Assembly: GCA_964605655.1 (NCBI GenBank)
Contig: CAZSDK010000008.1
Coordinates: 62,001 to 126,000, forward strand
Source of the DNA: JAKLIX01 sp964605655
Lineage (GTDB): Bacteria > Bacteroidota > Bacteroidia > Bacteroidales > CAIXZF01
Direction: 5' to 3'
DNA: 64,000 nucleotides
Made by a program: the position numbers and the translations under genes. The number at the start of each line of letters is the position of its first letter. Position 1 is the stretch's first letter. The notes under the pieces are model-generated. The model made no database searches. It was given only the letters and a program-made list of their open reading frames with translations, and had not been told where the DNA came from. Below are positions 17,236 to 25,065 of the stretch, one piece after another.

Positions 17236-18956
17236 CGGAGTACTTTTCTAATGGAAAATGAAGTTTCAAAAAATGATTGAAAGGAATCCTTGCCGGCAAC
17301 ATCCGGGTTGTTGTTATAGAGTTCAATCAGGTTCGGGTTTTTATGACAAAAACGGATGGAATCCCTGTCGTCGATCTCATAGAGGGTTTTTATCCTCATG
17401 GCCAAGACTTCAGAGTTGTTCGTCCAGGGTTGGCCTCCACCGAAGAGACAACCTCCGGGGCAGGCCATGACTTCCACAAAATCGAAAGTCTTTTTCCCTG
17501 ACCGGATCTCCTGTAGAAGCGTTTGTAATGACCGGATGGAGCTTACTACCGCGAAACGGTATTCCTCCTCTTTAATGTTGAGGACCAGTTCTTTCCTTTC
17601 CTTGGCATTCCTAAGTTTACTCAGCTTGATCCCTTCTATATCGGTACCGGTGAGCCGGTGATACAAAGTCCTGATGAGGGCTTCGGTCACACCACCACTA
17701 TTGGCTGAGAGTTTTCCTGCAGAGCTCCGGGTCATAAATGGGAGATCTGCCTTGCCTTCTGCCAACTGGTGTGCATTAATTCCGTTCATTCGGCTCAGTT
17801 TTTCCAGTTCACGTGTGGTCAGCACCACATCCACATAGGGATATGGCAGCGCATTGGTATCTTCCCTCTGGATTTCAAATTTCTGGGCAGTACAGGGTCC
17901 TATTGTGGTAAGGTGTATCTGTTCCGGCGGGATGCCGCAGGTCTTGGAAAGGTGGTCTTTGATCAGACTTCCCATGATGAGATGGGGCGATTTGTAGGGA
18001 AAGAGATGAGGAAGCAGTTCAGGGAGGCTCTGTTCAGCATGCTTTACCCATGCCGGGCAACAACTGCTGAAGAGGGGGAATGGTTCTTTCGTTTTCCTTT
18101 TTGCCAGCAGGTTGTCTGTCAATTCAAGGATCATGAGGTCAACGGCAAAAGTACTGTCGTACACCCATTTGAATCCCAGGCGGCGTAGCAGTGAATACAG
18201 TATTCCCTGGTGGTCTTTCCCGGGTTTAAGGCCGAACATCTCGGCAATAGATACGGAAACGGCGGGGCTCACCTGAATGACCGGCATATATCTTGGGTCG
18301 TGTAGCACCTCCTGTACTTTGATGAAATGATCTTTTTCCCGCAGAGCGGCGGTGGGACAGGCCAGGATGCACTGTCCGCAAGTGATGCAGTTTGACTGGT
18401 TGAGCGGTTTTCCGAAAGTGGTGCTGATATTGACCTGTTCTCCTCTTTTCATGAAGTCGAGGGTGGAGATGCCGACAATCTCTTCGCAGGTCCTTACGCA
18501 CCGGCCGCAAAGGATGCATTTATCCGGTTCCCTGACCAGGGCATTGCTGCTTTGGTCCAGTTTCAGATGTGTCCTGGAACCTGGGTATCTTCGTTCTCTC
18601 ACATTGAGAGCAACTGCCAGCTGCTGGAGTTCACATTTCCCGTTTCCCGGACAGAAAAGACAATCATCAGGATGGTTGGCAAGTAAGAGCTCCACGAGCG
18701 TTTTTCTTGACTCTATCACCCTGGGGGAGTGGGTTTTAATTTTCATCTCCGGTTCAACCAACTGGCTACAGGAGGTGACCAGGTTGTTTTTCCCTTCCAC
18801 TTCCACCACACAAATCCTGCAAGCCCCGGTGGCATTGAGCGATTCCATGTGGCACAGGGTAGGGACCTCAATGCCATGACGCTGTAAGGCCGTCAGAATG
18901 GTCTCTCCTGTCTTTGCCTGTATCTGCTTGCCGTTGACTTCTATTGGGAAAACCAT
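17232..18956 (-). CDS. HydA-like [FeFe]-hydrogenase subunit with an altered active-site environment
   Basis: 574 residues with the full HydA module: 2Fe-2S (Cys35/46/49/63), HC3 4Fe-4S (His95, Cys99/102/108), two 4Fe-4S sites (from Cys147 and Cys190) and the H domain. Numbering happens to coincide with Clostridium pasteurianum CpI. H-cluster cysteines 300, 355 and the MACPGGC pair are kept, and Cys299 is kept, but the proton path is broken: residue 279 is Leu (Glu in CpI), 282 is Asn (Glu), 319 is Phe (Ser). Residues 353 and 358, normally Met and the CN-ligand-contacting Lys, are Gly and Gln. The IFG-x-TGGVMEA loop is also changed (ANSGGVTEA). It likely binds a cluster yet turns over poorly or differently; a sensory or regulatory role is my inference. 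Start ATG at 18956, 9 bases after the HydB-like gene. Confidence 0.88.
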   Translation of the reverse strand: MVFPIEVNGKQIQAKTGETILTALQRHGIEVPTLCHMESLNATGACRICVVEVEGKNNLVTSCSQLVEPEMKIKTHSPRVIESRKTLVELLLANHPDDCLFCPGNGKCELQQLAVALNVRERRYPGSRTHLKLDQSSNALVREPDKCILCGRCVRTCEEIVGISTLDFMKRGEQVNISTTFGKPLNQSNCITCGQCILACPTAALREKDHFIKVQEVLHDPRYMPVIQVSPAVSVSIAEMFGLKPGKDHQGILYSLLRRLGFKWVYDSTFAVDLMILELTDNLLAKRKTKEPFPLFSSCCPAWVKHAEQSLPELLPHLFPYKSPHLIMGSLIKDHLSKTCGIPPEQIHLTTIGPCTAQKFEIQREDTNALPYPYVDVVLTTRELEKLSRMNGINAHQLAEGKADLPFMTRSSAGKLSANSGGVTEALIRTLYHRLTGTDIEGIKLSKLRNAKERKELVLNIKEEEYRFAVVSSIRSLQTLLQEIRSGKKTFDFVEVMACPGGCLFGGGQPWTNNSEVLAMRIKTLYEIDDRDSIRFCHKNPNLIELYNNNPDVAGKDSFQSFFETSFSIRKVLR

Positions 18957-18965
18957 GGTGTAACT

Positions 18966-20915
18966 TTATTTTACGGAGATTGCACCAAACTTGCAGCTTT
19001 CGTAACAGATGCCGCAACCAGTGCATTTTTCCTCAATGATGAAATGGGGCAGGGTAGGGTTCCCGATAATGGCAGCTTCAGGACACTTCCTGGCGCAAAT
19101 GGCACAACCTGTGCAAAAATCAGTATCAATAATGAACGTTCTGAGCTGGACACAGGTCCCGGCATTGCATTTCCTGTCGAAAATGTGTTCTTCGTAGTCT
19201 TTCCTGAAGTTTTTCAATGTGCTCAGCACGGGGTTTGGGGCATTCTTTCCCAGTCCGCAAAGAGAAGTGTTCTGTATGACTTTGCCCAAGTTCTCCAGCT
19301 GCATCACTCCTTTAAATCTTTCCAGGGTATCATGACCGGATTCTTGGTAAGGTCTCTCGGTTATTTTTTCAAGGATCTCAGCCATCCTTTTGGTGCCCTC
19401 TCTGCATGGAATGCACTTTCCACAGCTTTCTTTTTTCAGGAAGTTCAGGTAATACATGGAAAGATCAATGACGCAGGCGGTATCATCAAGAACGACCAAG
19501 CCGCCTGAACCCATGGCAAATCCCTGATTGCTAAGCTCATCATAATCGAGAGGCAGATCCAGATGGGTCTCATTCAGGCTGTGTCCCAGGGGGCCACCCA
19601 GATGGACAGCTTTGCAGGGTTTGTACTCTTCGAGGCCTTCCGCGATCCCGTAAACAAGGTCCCTGATCGTTAGCCCGGTGGCTATTTCAACACTGCCTTG
19701 GTTCACCGTGTTGCCGGACAGGGAAAATATCTTCGTTCCCGGCGATGAGGGACTACCGGTTTGATGGAACCAATCGGGTCCTTTCTCCATGATGGTAGGA
19801 ACAAGAGTGAGGGTTTCCAGGCTGTTGACGACGGTTGGTTTTCCAAGATATCCTTCCAGTGCCGGGTAGGGTGGTTTTAGCCGGGGCATGCCTCTTTTCC
19901 CTTCAAGACAACTGATCAGGGCGGTCTCTTCGCCACAGACGAAGGCTCCCGGAGATTCCTTAACCTGAATATTCAGTGACATCCCAGATTCGAAAATATC
20001 GCTGCCTAAAAGGCCGTATTCCCTTGCCTGGTCAATGGCTTTCTGCATACGCTGTATTCCCAGGGTGTACTGGTGCCGGACAAACAGGAATGTTTTGGTG
20101 GCGCCGACCGCATAGGCCGCGATGGCCATCCCTTCAATGATACGATGAGGATCCCCTTCCAGCAGGGTACGGATGTGGAAGGCACCGGGGTCGCTCTCGT
20201 CGGCATTGCATATCAGGTACTTTTGATCGGCTCCTGCTGTGAGCGCTGTTTTCCATTTGACAAAAGTGGGAAAACTGCCACCACCACGCCCTCTCAGGCC
20301 ACTTTGTTCTACCAGGTCGCAAACCTGGTCGGGACGTAAGGTGAAAATCGTCTTCAGAAAAGCCGAGTACCCACCATGGGCTATGGCATTTTCTATGTTT
20401 TCCGGATCCAGGAGACCGGTGTTTTTCATTGAGATCCTGGTCTGGTTTCGAAAAAAACGGGTCTCATGAAGGTAGGGCACCTTCTCCCATGATTCCAGTC
20501 CATTGTTGCGGTACTGACCCAAAACATGTTCCTGGAATACGCTGTTGGAAAAAATGGCATCCAGTATGTCCTCAACCTTTTCAGGAGTCACTCTGCCAAA
20601 GGATACCCTGGTCCTTCCGGGCAGTTGAACATCCATGAGGGGCTCCATGGAGCAGAATCCGGAGCAGCCGACTTCAACCAGGGTGGCTTTGAATCCGGAG
20701 TATTCCAGGTATTGAACGATGGCTTCCCTGGTCTTGCCGGCACCCGCAGATAAACCACAGCTACCTGTGCCGAGAAAAATCAAAGGAGCCTGTATCCTGC
20801 TGTAATTCAGCTCAGAGACATAGGCGATATCTTCTTTGCTAAGATCCGCCTGCCGGGCAGGATGGCTGCCTGCCAGTAAAACCCGGGTCATGATATCGAT
20901 ATCTTTCTTCTCCAT
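18966..20915 (-). CDS. HydB/NuoF-like flavoprotein subunit with altered nucleotide-site motifs
   Basis: 649 residues from the ATG at 20915 (a GTG three codons earlier is possible). Order: thioredoxin-like 2Fe-2S domain (~40-110; SCGLSAGA, GCSGFC), NuoF flavin/nucleotide domain, the SCGKCIPC 4Fe-4S site, and a C-terminal two-cluster ferredoxin (CTGCAICARKCP, CTGCGICYESC). The fold is intact but key FMN/NADH loops differ from both paralogues in the window: FPTGLKW is FPTFVKW, NADEGDPGAFMDR is NADESDPGAFHIR, and the RGEY/RAEY motif is RHQY, so the acidic residue equivalent to E. coli NuoF Glu183 (a determinant against NADPH) is Gln. It may prefer another nucleotide or bind without turnover. Partner of the HydA-like protein encoded next and of the HydC-like protein before it. 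Confidence 0.87.
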   Translation of the reverse strand: MEKKDIDIMTRVLLAGSHPARQADLSKEDIAYVSELNYSRIQAPLIFLGTGSCGLSAGAGKTREAIVQYLEYSGFKATLVEVGCSGFCSMEPLMDVQLPGRTRVSFGRVTPEKVEDILDAIFSNSVFQEHVLGQYRNNGLESWEKVPYLHETRFFRNQTRISMKNTGLLDPENIENAIAHGGYSAFLKTIFTLRPDQVCDLVEQSGLRGRGGGSFPTFVKWKTALTAGADQKYLICNADESDPGAFHIRTLLEGDPHRIIEGMAIAAYAVGATKTFLFVRHQYTLGIQRMQKAIDQAREYGLLGSDIFESGMSLNIQVKESPGAFVCGEETALISCLEGKRGMPRLKPPYPALEGYLGKPTVVNSLETLTLVPTIMEKGPDWFHQTGSPSSPGTKIFSLSGNTVNQGSVEIATGLTIRDLVYGIAEGLEEYKPCKAVHLGGPLGHSLNETHLDLPLDYDELSNQGFAMGSGGLVVLDDTACVIDLSMYYLNFLKKESCGKCIPCREGTKRMAEILEKITERPYQESGHDTLERFKGVMQLENLGKVIQNTSLCGLGKNAPNPVLSTLKNFRKDYEEHIFDRKCNAGTCVQLRTFIIDTDFCTGCAICARKCPEAAIIGNPTLPHFIIEEKCTGCGICYESCKFGAISVK

Positions 20916-20929
20916 GTTGGTCACCGGAC

Positions 20930-21385
20930 TTAACTGATTAATGAGCCTATGACTGTTTTAAAAGATTCAAAGGTCATTTTCTCGTAAAGGGTCCCATTAA
21001 TTGAAATGACGGGTGCATTGGAGCAGGCTCCCATACAGGGCAAGTCAGACAGTTGGAAGGTACCATCCCTGGAAGTCTCTCCGGATCTGATTTGCAGGTA
21101 CCTTTCTATCTTATTGAGGAGCCGGGTACCACCTTTCACATGACAATGAGTCCCATCACAGAGCATAATGTTGATCTTTCCCCTGGGAACAAACCGAAAC
21201 TGATCGTAAAAAGTAGCAACCCCATAAATTTTACTGGTGGGAAGGTTCAGACTGACCGCAATCTTTATGATGGCCTCCTCGGGTATGAATCCACGAGTAG
21301 CCTGAATCTCCTGTAAAATCGGTATCAGGTTATCCCTCTGGGTCTTTCCGTATCTCAGGATGATGGAATCAATCTCGTTTTCCAT
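20930..21385 (-). CDS. HydC/NuoE-like thioredoxin-fold 2Fe-2S subunit
   Basis: 151 residues. N-terminal helical part, then the thioredoxin-like 2Fe-2S fold with all four ligands: CDGTHC (CX4C) and CMGAC (CX3C). YGVATFYDQF is the NuoE family signature. It should form the electron entry or relay subunit with the HydB-like protein. First gene of the nine-gene minus-strand operon; a -7/-33 promoter and a perfect Rex box lie just upstream. Unlike its two partners, nothing in its own cluster site is unusual. Confidence 0.92.
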   Translation of the reverse strand: MENEIDSIILRYGKTQRDNLIPILQEIQATRGFIPEEAIIKIAVSLNLPTSKIYGVATFYDQFRFVPRGKINIMLCDGTHCHVKGGTRLLNKIERYLQIRSGETSRDGTFQLSDLPCMGACSNAPVISINGTLYEKMTFESFKTVIGSLIS

Positions 21386-21405
21386 CAGATAGTTTTTTCT
21401 TTCTG

Positions 21406-21438
21406 CAAAGATACAAGGGGTTAATGAAATAATTCAAA
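21406..21438 (-). promoter_or_regulatory. Promoter of the sensory-hydrogenase operon
   Basis: On the minus strand: TTTG (21438-21435), 21-base spacer, TATCTTTG (21413-21406), a full TAnnTTTG match. The start codon follows 20 bases after the -7 box. The Rex palindrome at 21443-21460 abuts the -33 element on its upstream side. Confidence 0.6.
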
Positions 21439-21442
21439 TTTA

Positions 21443-21460
21443 TTGTTAAAAAATTAACAA
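21443..21460. promoter_or_regulatory. Rex operator, perfect palindrome
   Basis: TTGTTAA-AAAA-TTAACAA, an exact fit to the general Rex consensus TTGTTAA-N4-TTAACAA. It sits in the divergent region between the HydC-like gene and the 2Fe-2S/HydS operon, next to the minus-strand -33 element. Since rex lies in the minus-strand operon, it implies autoregulation. Confidence 0.85.
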
Positions 21461-21476
21461 TGTTAACAAAATAACA
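21461..21476. promoter_or_regulatory. Second, adjoining Rex-like half-site pair
   Basis: TGTTAA-CAAA-ATAACA matches 11 of 12 core positions of the Rex palindrome and begins at the base after the first box. The same tandem arrangement recurs at 54154-54187. Confidence 0.5.
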
Positions 21477-21505
21477 AATAAAACGTAGTAGTATAGAATT
21501 TTGTC

Positions 21506-21513
21506 TAATTTTG
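21506..21513 (+). promoter_or_regulatory. Possible -7 element for the 2Fe-2S/HydS/phosphatase operon
   Basis: TAATTTTG matches TAnnTTTG and lies 52 bases before the first start codon. No good -33 TTG is visible at the usual distance; the Rex boxes lie 30-70 bases upstream. Confidence 0.4.
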
Positions 21514-21565
21514 TGATCTCAAGAGTATTGCATTGGGGTGATCTCAATTAAATTATTGGTAATCA

Positions 21566-21838
21566 ATGACAAGTGAAAAGAAGATCGAGATAGCCATTTG
21601 TCTGGGAAGTGCCTGTTTTGCGCGGGGAAACAATCAGACCAGGAAAGTCATTGAAGACTATATCAGAGTCAATGGCCTTTGGGATAAAGTGACTTTTCAC
21701 GGTGCCCGTTGTTTTAATCATTGTTCGGAAGGACCTGTCTTGAAAATTAATGGTGACATCTATTATGAAGTGAATGAGAACAATGTGACAGAAATCCTTA
21801 ATAACTACTGCCTCTCGATTAATACAGGTATGATATGA
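21566..21838 (+). CDS. Thioredoxin-like 2Fe-2S ferredoxin (HydS-associated)
   Basis: 90 residues. Single thioredoxin-like 2Fe-2S domain with CLGSAC (CX4C) and CFNHC (CX3C). Small proteins of this type sit directly before sensory [FeFe]-hydrogenase genes in Firmicutes and Thermotogae, and the same order is seen here: its stop overlaps the start of the sensory hydrogenase by ATGA. It is probably the electron carrier or partner that links the sensor's clusters to the cell's redox pool. Divergent from the first hydrogenase operon. Confidence 0.87.
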   Translation: MTSEKKIEIAICLGSACFARGNNQTRKVIEDYIRVNGLWDKVTFHGARCFNHCSEGPVLKINGDIYYEVNENNVTEILNNYCLSINTGMI

Positions 21839-23703
21839 TGGAACTGGTCAAAATAGACAACGATACATGCAGGTTGAGCTATTCCTGCGTACGAATCTGT
21901 CCGGTCAAAGCAATTGAAGTCAGAACCGATGAGGAGTATCCCAGGATCATACAGGAAAGGTGTATTGGATGCGGCAGCTGCGTGATATCCTGCTCCCAGA
22001 AAGCGATCACCTTTTATAAAGAGTCAGAACAGGTAAGATCCCTATTGAAATCAGGGGTAACAGTAGCAGCAGTCCTGGCACCGGAGATCTCGGCTGAATT
22101 TGGCGATGTGACGGATTACAGGAAGTTTGTGAACATGATCAAACAACTGGGTTTTCACTATGTGATGGAAGGCTCTTTTGGTGTCGACCTGGTTGCAGCC
22201 CGGTATCAGGAGCTGTTTCAGCATTTCAAAGGGAAATACTACCTCACCTCTCATTGTCCTGCCGTGGTCTCTTTTGTTGAAAAGTTTCATCCCATCCTTA
22301 CCGACAATCTTGCCCCTATCGTTTCTCCCATGGTTGCCATGGCCATGGTGGCCAGGAAGAAGTACGGGCCTGACCTGAAAGTGGTGTTTGTGGGAGCCTG
22401 TATCGATGCAAAAGCCGAGGCACGCCGCTATACCTCTGACAGGAAAGTAGATGCTGTCCTTACATTTTCAGAGCTTAGGGAGTTGTTTCAGGAGCACCAC
22501 ATTAATGAAAGTACCCTGGAATACTCCGACTTTGATCCTCCTCATGGTTATAAAGGAGCCTTGTTTCCCATACCCGAGGGGCTGCTTAAGGCTGGTAACA
22601 TCCACGAAGATCCGGTCATAAGCCGCATCATCACCGCTCATGGCAGGGAAAGTACCATTGAAGCCCTGAATACTTTCGAGGACCAGCCCGATGACATCAA
22701 TCACCATTTTAATCTGATGTACTGTCATGGCTGCATGACGGCCGCGGGTATGACCAGGAACATCAGTCAGTTTGTGAGACATGCCTGGGTGGTGGACTAC
22801 ACGGCACGCCGCATGGCCCAGGTCGACTGGGGCCAATGGAAATCAGACATGGCCGAGTATGGCACCCTGGACCTGGAAACACATTTTACTCCTGATGATC
22901 AGCGACTTCCATTCCCGGAAGAGGCCAGAATTGAGGAGATACTCAAAGTGCTCGGAAAATCAGATGTATCGGACCAGGTAGGTTGCGGGACCTGTGGCTA
23001 TGATACATGCCGCGATTTTGCCATCGCGGTGGCCCAGGGGCTGGCAAAAACCGATATGTGCATGAGCTTCTCACTGAAAAACAGGCAGGAGTATATCAAG
23101 ACCCTCAAACAGACCAACGAAAAACTCGCAAAAACACAGCAGGCCTTGAAGGAATCGGAGAAGATGGCAAGGATTGAACAGCAGCTGGCCAGGGAAGCCA
23201 TGGAGACCAGCACGGCTATGTTGCACAAACTGCCGTCAGGGGTCGTCATCGTGGATGAGAAACTTCGTATTCTTCAGTCTAACAGCAGGTTTATCGAAAT
23301 ACTGGGCAAGGAGGCCGCCGATATCAACGAGGTGATACCAGGCCTTAAAGGAGCCGATCTGAAAACCTTGCTTCCTTATCCTTTCTATAATCTTTTCTCC
23401 TATGTTCTTGAAAAAGATGATGATGTCGAGAACAGGGATGTGCATTACGAAGACAGAATGCTGAACGTTTCCGTGTTTACCATCCGGAAGAACCGTATCG
23501 CCGGTGCCGTGGTGCGCGATATGTATATGCCTGAGATACAGAAAGAAGAAGTGATACGAAGGGTAGGTGAAGCCATTGATGAGAACCTGGAGGTGGTCCA
23601 GAAAATTGCTTTCCTGCTGGGTGAAGGAGCAGCCAAAACTGAGAAAATCCTGAACTCCATCATCGAATTTCACCAGAAAGATCCCAAGCAAGACCAGCCA
23701 TGA
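21835..23703 (+). CDS. hydS: Sensory [FeFe] hydrogenase with C-terminal PAS-type domain
   Basis: 622 residues: two N-terminal ferredoxin motifs, H-cluster domain (~75-340), a CGTCGYDTC cluster domain (~380-410), coiled coil (~415-460), and a PAS-like domain (~465-570) ending in a short helix. Two departures stand out. The first ferredoxin motif has Ser15 (codon AGC) where the second Cys of CX2CX2CX3C should be, leaving Cys12/18/22. The first H-cluster loop reads TSHCP: the relay Cys is His140, followed by ligand Cys141. The other loops are GACIDAKAE and MYCHGC. It lacks the relay glutamates of catalytic enzymes. Domain order and the flanking 2Fe-2S protein and phosphatase match the HydS gene set known from Clostridia. 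Likely a cytoplasmic H2/redox sensor passing its signal by PAS contacts. Confidence 0.9.
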   Translation: MMELVKIDNDTCRLSYSCVRICPVKAIEVRTDEEYPRIIQERCIGCGSCVISCSQKAITFYKESEQVRSLLKSGVTVAAVLAPEISAEFGDVTDYRKFVNMIKQLGFHYVMEGSFGVDLVAARYQELFQHFKGKYYLTSHCPAVVSFVEKFHPILTDNLAPIVSPMVAMAMVARKKYGPDLKVVFVGACIDAKAEARRYTSDRKVDAVLTFSELRELFQEHHINESTLEYSDFDPPHGYKGALFPIPEGLLKAGNIHEDPVISRIITAHGRESTIEALNTFEDQPDDINHHFNLMYCHGCMTAAGMTRNISQFVRHAWVVDYTARRMAQVDWGQWKSDMAEYGTLDLETHFTPDDQRLPFPEEARIEEILKVLGKSDVSDQVGCGTCGYDTCRDFAIAVAQGLAKTDMCMSFSLKNRQEYIKTLKQTNEKLAKTQQALKESEKMARIEQQLAREAMETSTAMLHKLPSGVVIVDEKLRILQSNSRFIEILGKEAADINEVIPGLKGADLKTLLPYPFYNLFSYVLEKDDDVENRDVHYEDRMLNVSVFTIRKNRIAGAVVRDMYMPEIQKEEVIRRVGEAIDENLEVVQKIAFLLGEGAAKTEKILNSIIEFHQKDPKQDQP

Positions 23704-24884
23704 ACCAGCCTTTCCATGTTGAAATCGGGACCCAGCAGCTGAACCACTGGGAAAGCAAAATCTGTGGCGACGTCTTCCTGTCTTCAAGAATTAAAGAAGA
23801 GAACAGAATCATTGTGGTACTGTCGGACGGGCTTGGACACGGGGTCAAAGCCAACGTGTTATCTTCCCTGACGGCCACCATGGCCATGAATTTCACTCTC
23901 GAACACAAAGAATTCCATAAGATCGCGGAGATCATCATGAGCACCCTGCCCGTCGACAGTGAACGCAAGATCAGCTATTCAACCTTCACCATCATTGATA
24001 TTGAGATCGATGGCATGACCCGCATCCTGGAATATGATAACCCTTCCTGCATCGTGTTGCGTGGTGACACTCTTTTTGAACCCGTATGGTCCGATATTCT
24101 CCTTCAGACCGAGAAGGGTAAGGGCAAAGAACTGCGGGCATGCAGTTTCAAATCAATGAAAGAAGACCGTATCCTGCTGTGTTCCGATGGGGTGGTGCAA
24201 TCCGGCATGGGCACGGTAAGGTATCCTTTCGGATGGGGCAGGGATGCCATGATTTCTTATGCCCAGAAATTGGTGACCACCACTCCCGATATTTCTGCCG
24301 GAAGGTTGGCCACAAAAATGATCAACATGGCCCTGGCCAATGATAACCAGCAGTCGAAAGACGATGCTTCAGCCGTCGTGGTCTATTTCAGGGAACCCAG
24401 GAAATTGCTCCTCTGCACGGGCCCACCCTTCGAGACCGAGAAAGACAGGGAACTGGCCCGCATTGTAACTGATTTCAAGGGTAAAAAGATCATTTCGGGT
24501 GCCACCACCGTGGAGATCATTGGACGTGAACTGGAAAAGGAGATCACCGATTCCTTTGAGTTTCATGACCCAGACCTGCCTCCTGTATCGTTTATGGATG
24601 GGATAGACCTCGTCACCGAAGGGATCCTTACCCTGGGCAAAGTAGCCGAAATCCTGAAAAAGTATAATAATACCACCCGCCTCGGTAAAGGCCCCGCCGA
24701 CCAGATCGTGAAACTCCTGCTCGAAAGCGATGAAATCGAATTACTGGTGGGAACGAGGATCAATGTGGCCCACCAGGACCCCAGCCTCCCTGTTGAGCTG
24801 GAGATCAGAAGGACCGTGGTGAAAAGAATGGCTCAACTTCTGGAAGAAAAATTCCTGAAAGAGGTGAAGCTGAGTTTCATTTAA
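23700..24884 (+). CDS. SpoIIE/PP2C-type serine/threonine phosphatase
   Basis: 394 residues. PP2C-like metal-binding aspartates in ICGDVF, LSDGLGHG and SKDDASAVV mark a SpoIIE-family phosphatase (~1-235). The C-terminal ~155 residues (KLLLCTGPPFETEKD onward) form a separate, unrecognised alpha/beta domain that recurs in HydS-linked phosphatases as far as I recall. Its ATG overlaps the hydS stop, so the two are made together, which makes it the likely output of the sensor: dephosphorylation of an unknown Ser/Thr-phosphoprotein. No anti-sigma factor, antagonist or Ser/Thr kinase is encoded in the window. Confidence 0.87.
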   Translation: MNQPFHVEIGTQQLNHWESKICGDVFLSSRIKEENRIIVVLSDGLGHGVKANVLSSLTATMAMNFTLEHKEFHKIAEIIMSTLPVDSERKISYSTFTIIDIEIDGMTRILEYDNPSCIVLRGDTLFEPVWSDILLQTEKGKGKELRACSFKSMKEDRILLCSDGVVQSGMGTVRYPFGWGRDAMISYAQKLVTTTPDISAGRLATKMINMALANDNQQSKDDASAVVVYFREPRKLLLCTGPPFETEKDRELARIVTDFKGKKIISGATTVEIIGRELEKEITDSFEFHDPDLPPVSFMDGIDLVTEGILTLGKVAEILKKYNNTTRLGKGPADQIVKLLLESDEIELLVGTRINVAHQDPSLPVELEIRRTVVKRMAQLLEEKFLKEVKLSFI

Positions 24885-25065
24885 TCGGCCCGTATCTGGG
24901 TGTATTTCCCTATTTCATTGTTAGATAGATGGTTATAGATGGCATAGCGATCTATTATTCATTCAGTCTTAAAAAAAAATAATTTCAGTAATTTAAGAAC
25001 TAAAATACCGAATTAGATGTTTATCTGAAAAGATTCTAAATAAACAACCAATAAACAGTATTTCA

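Noticed and set aside
24885..25065. A Rex box before the cupin gene
   Set aside because: The region is AT-rich but contains no TGTTA...TAACA pair at the needed spacing.
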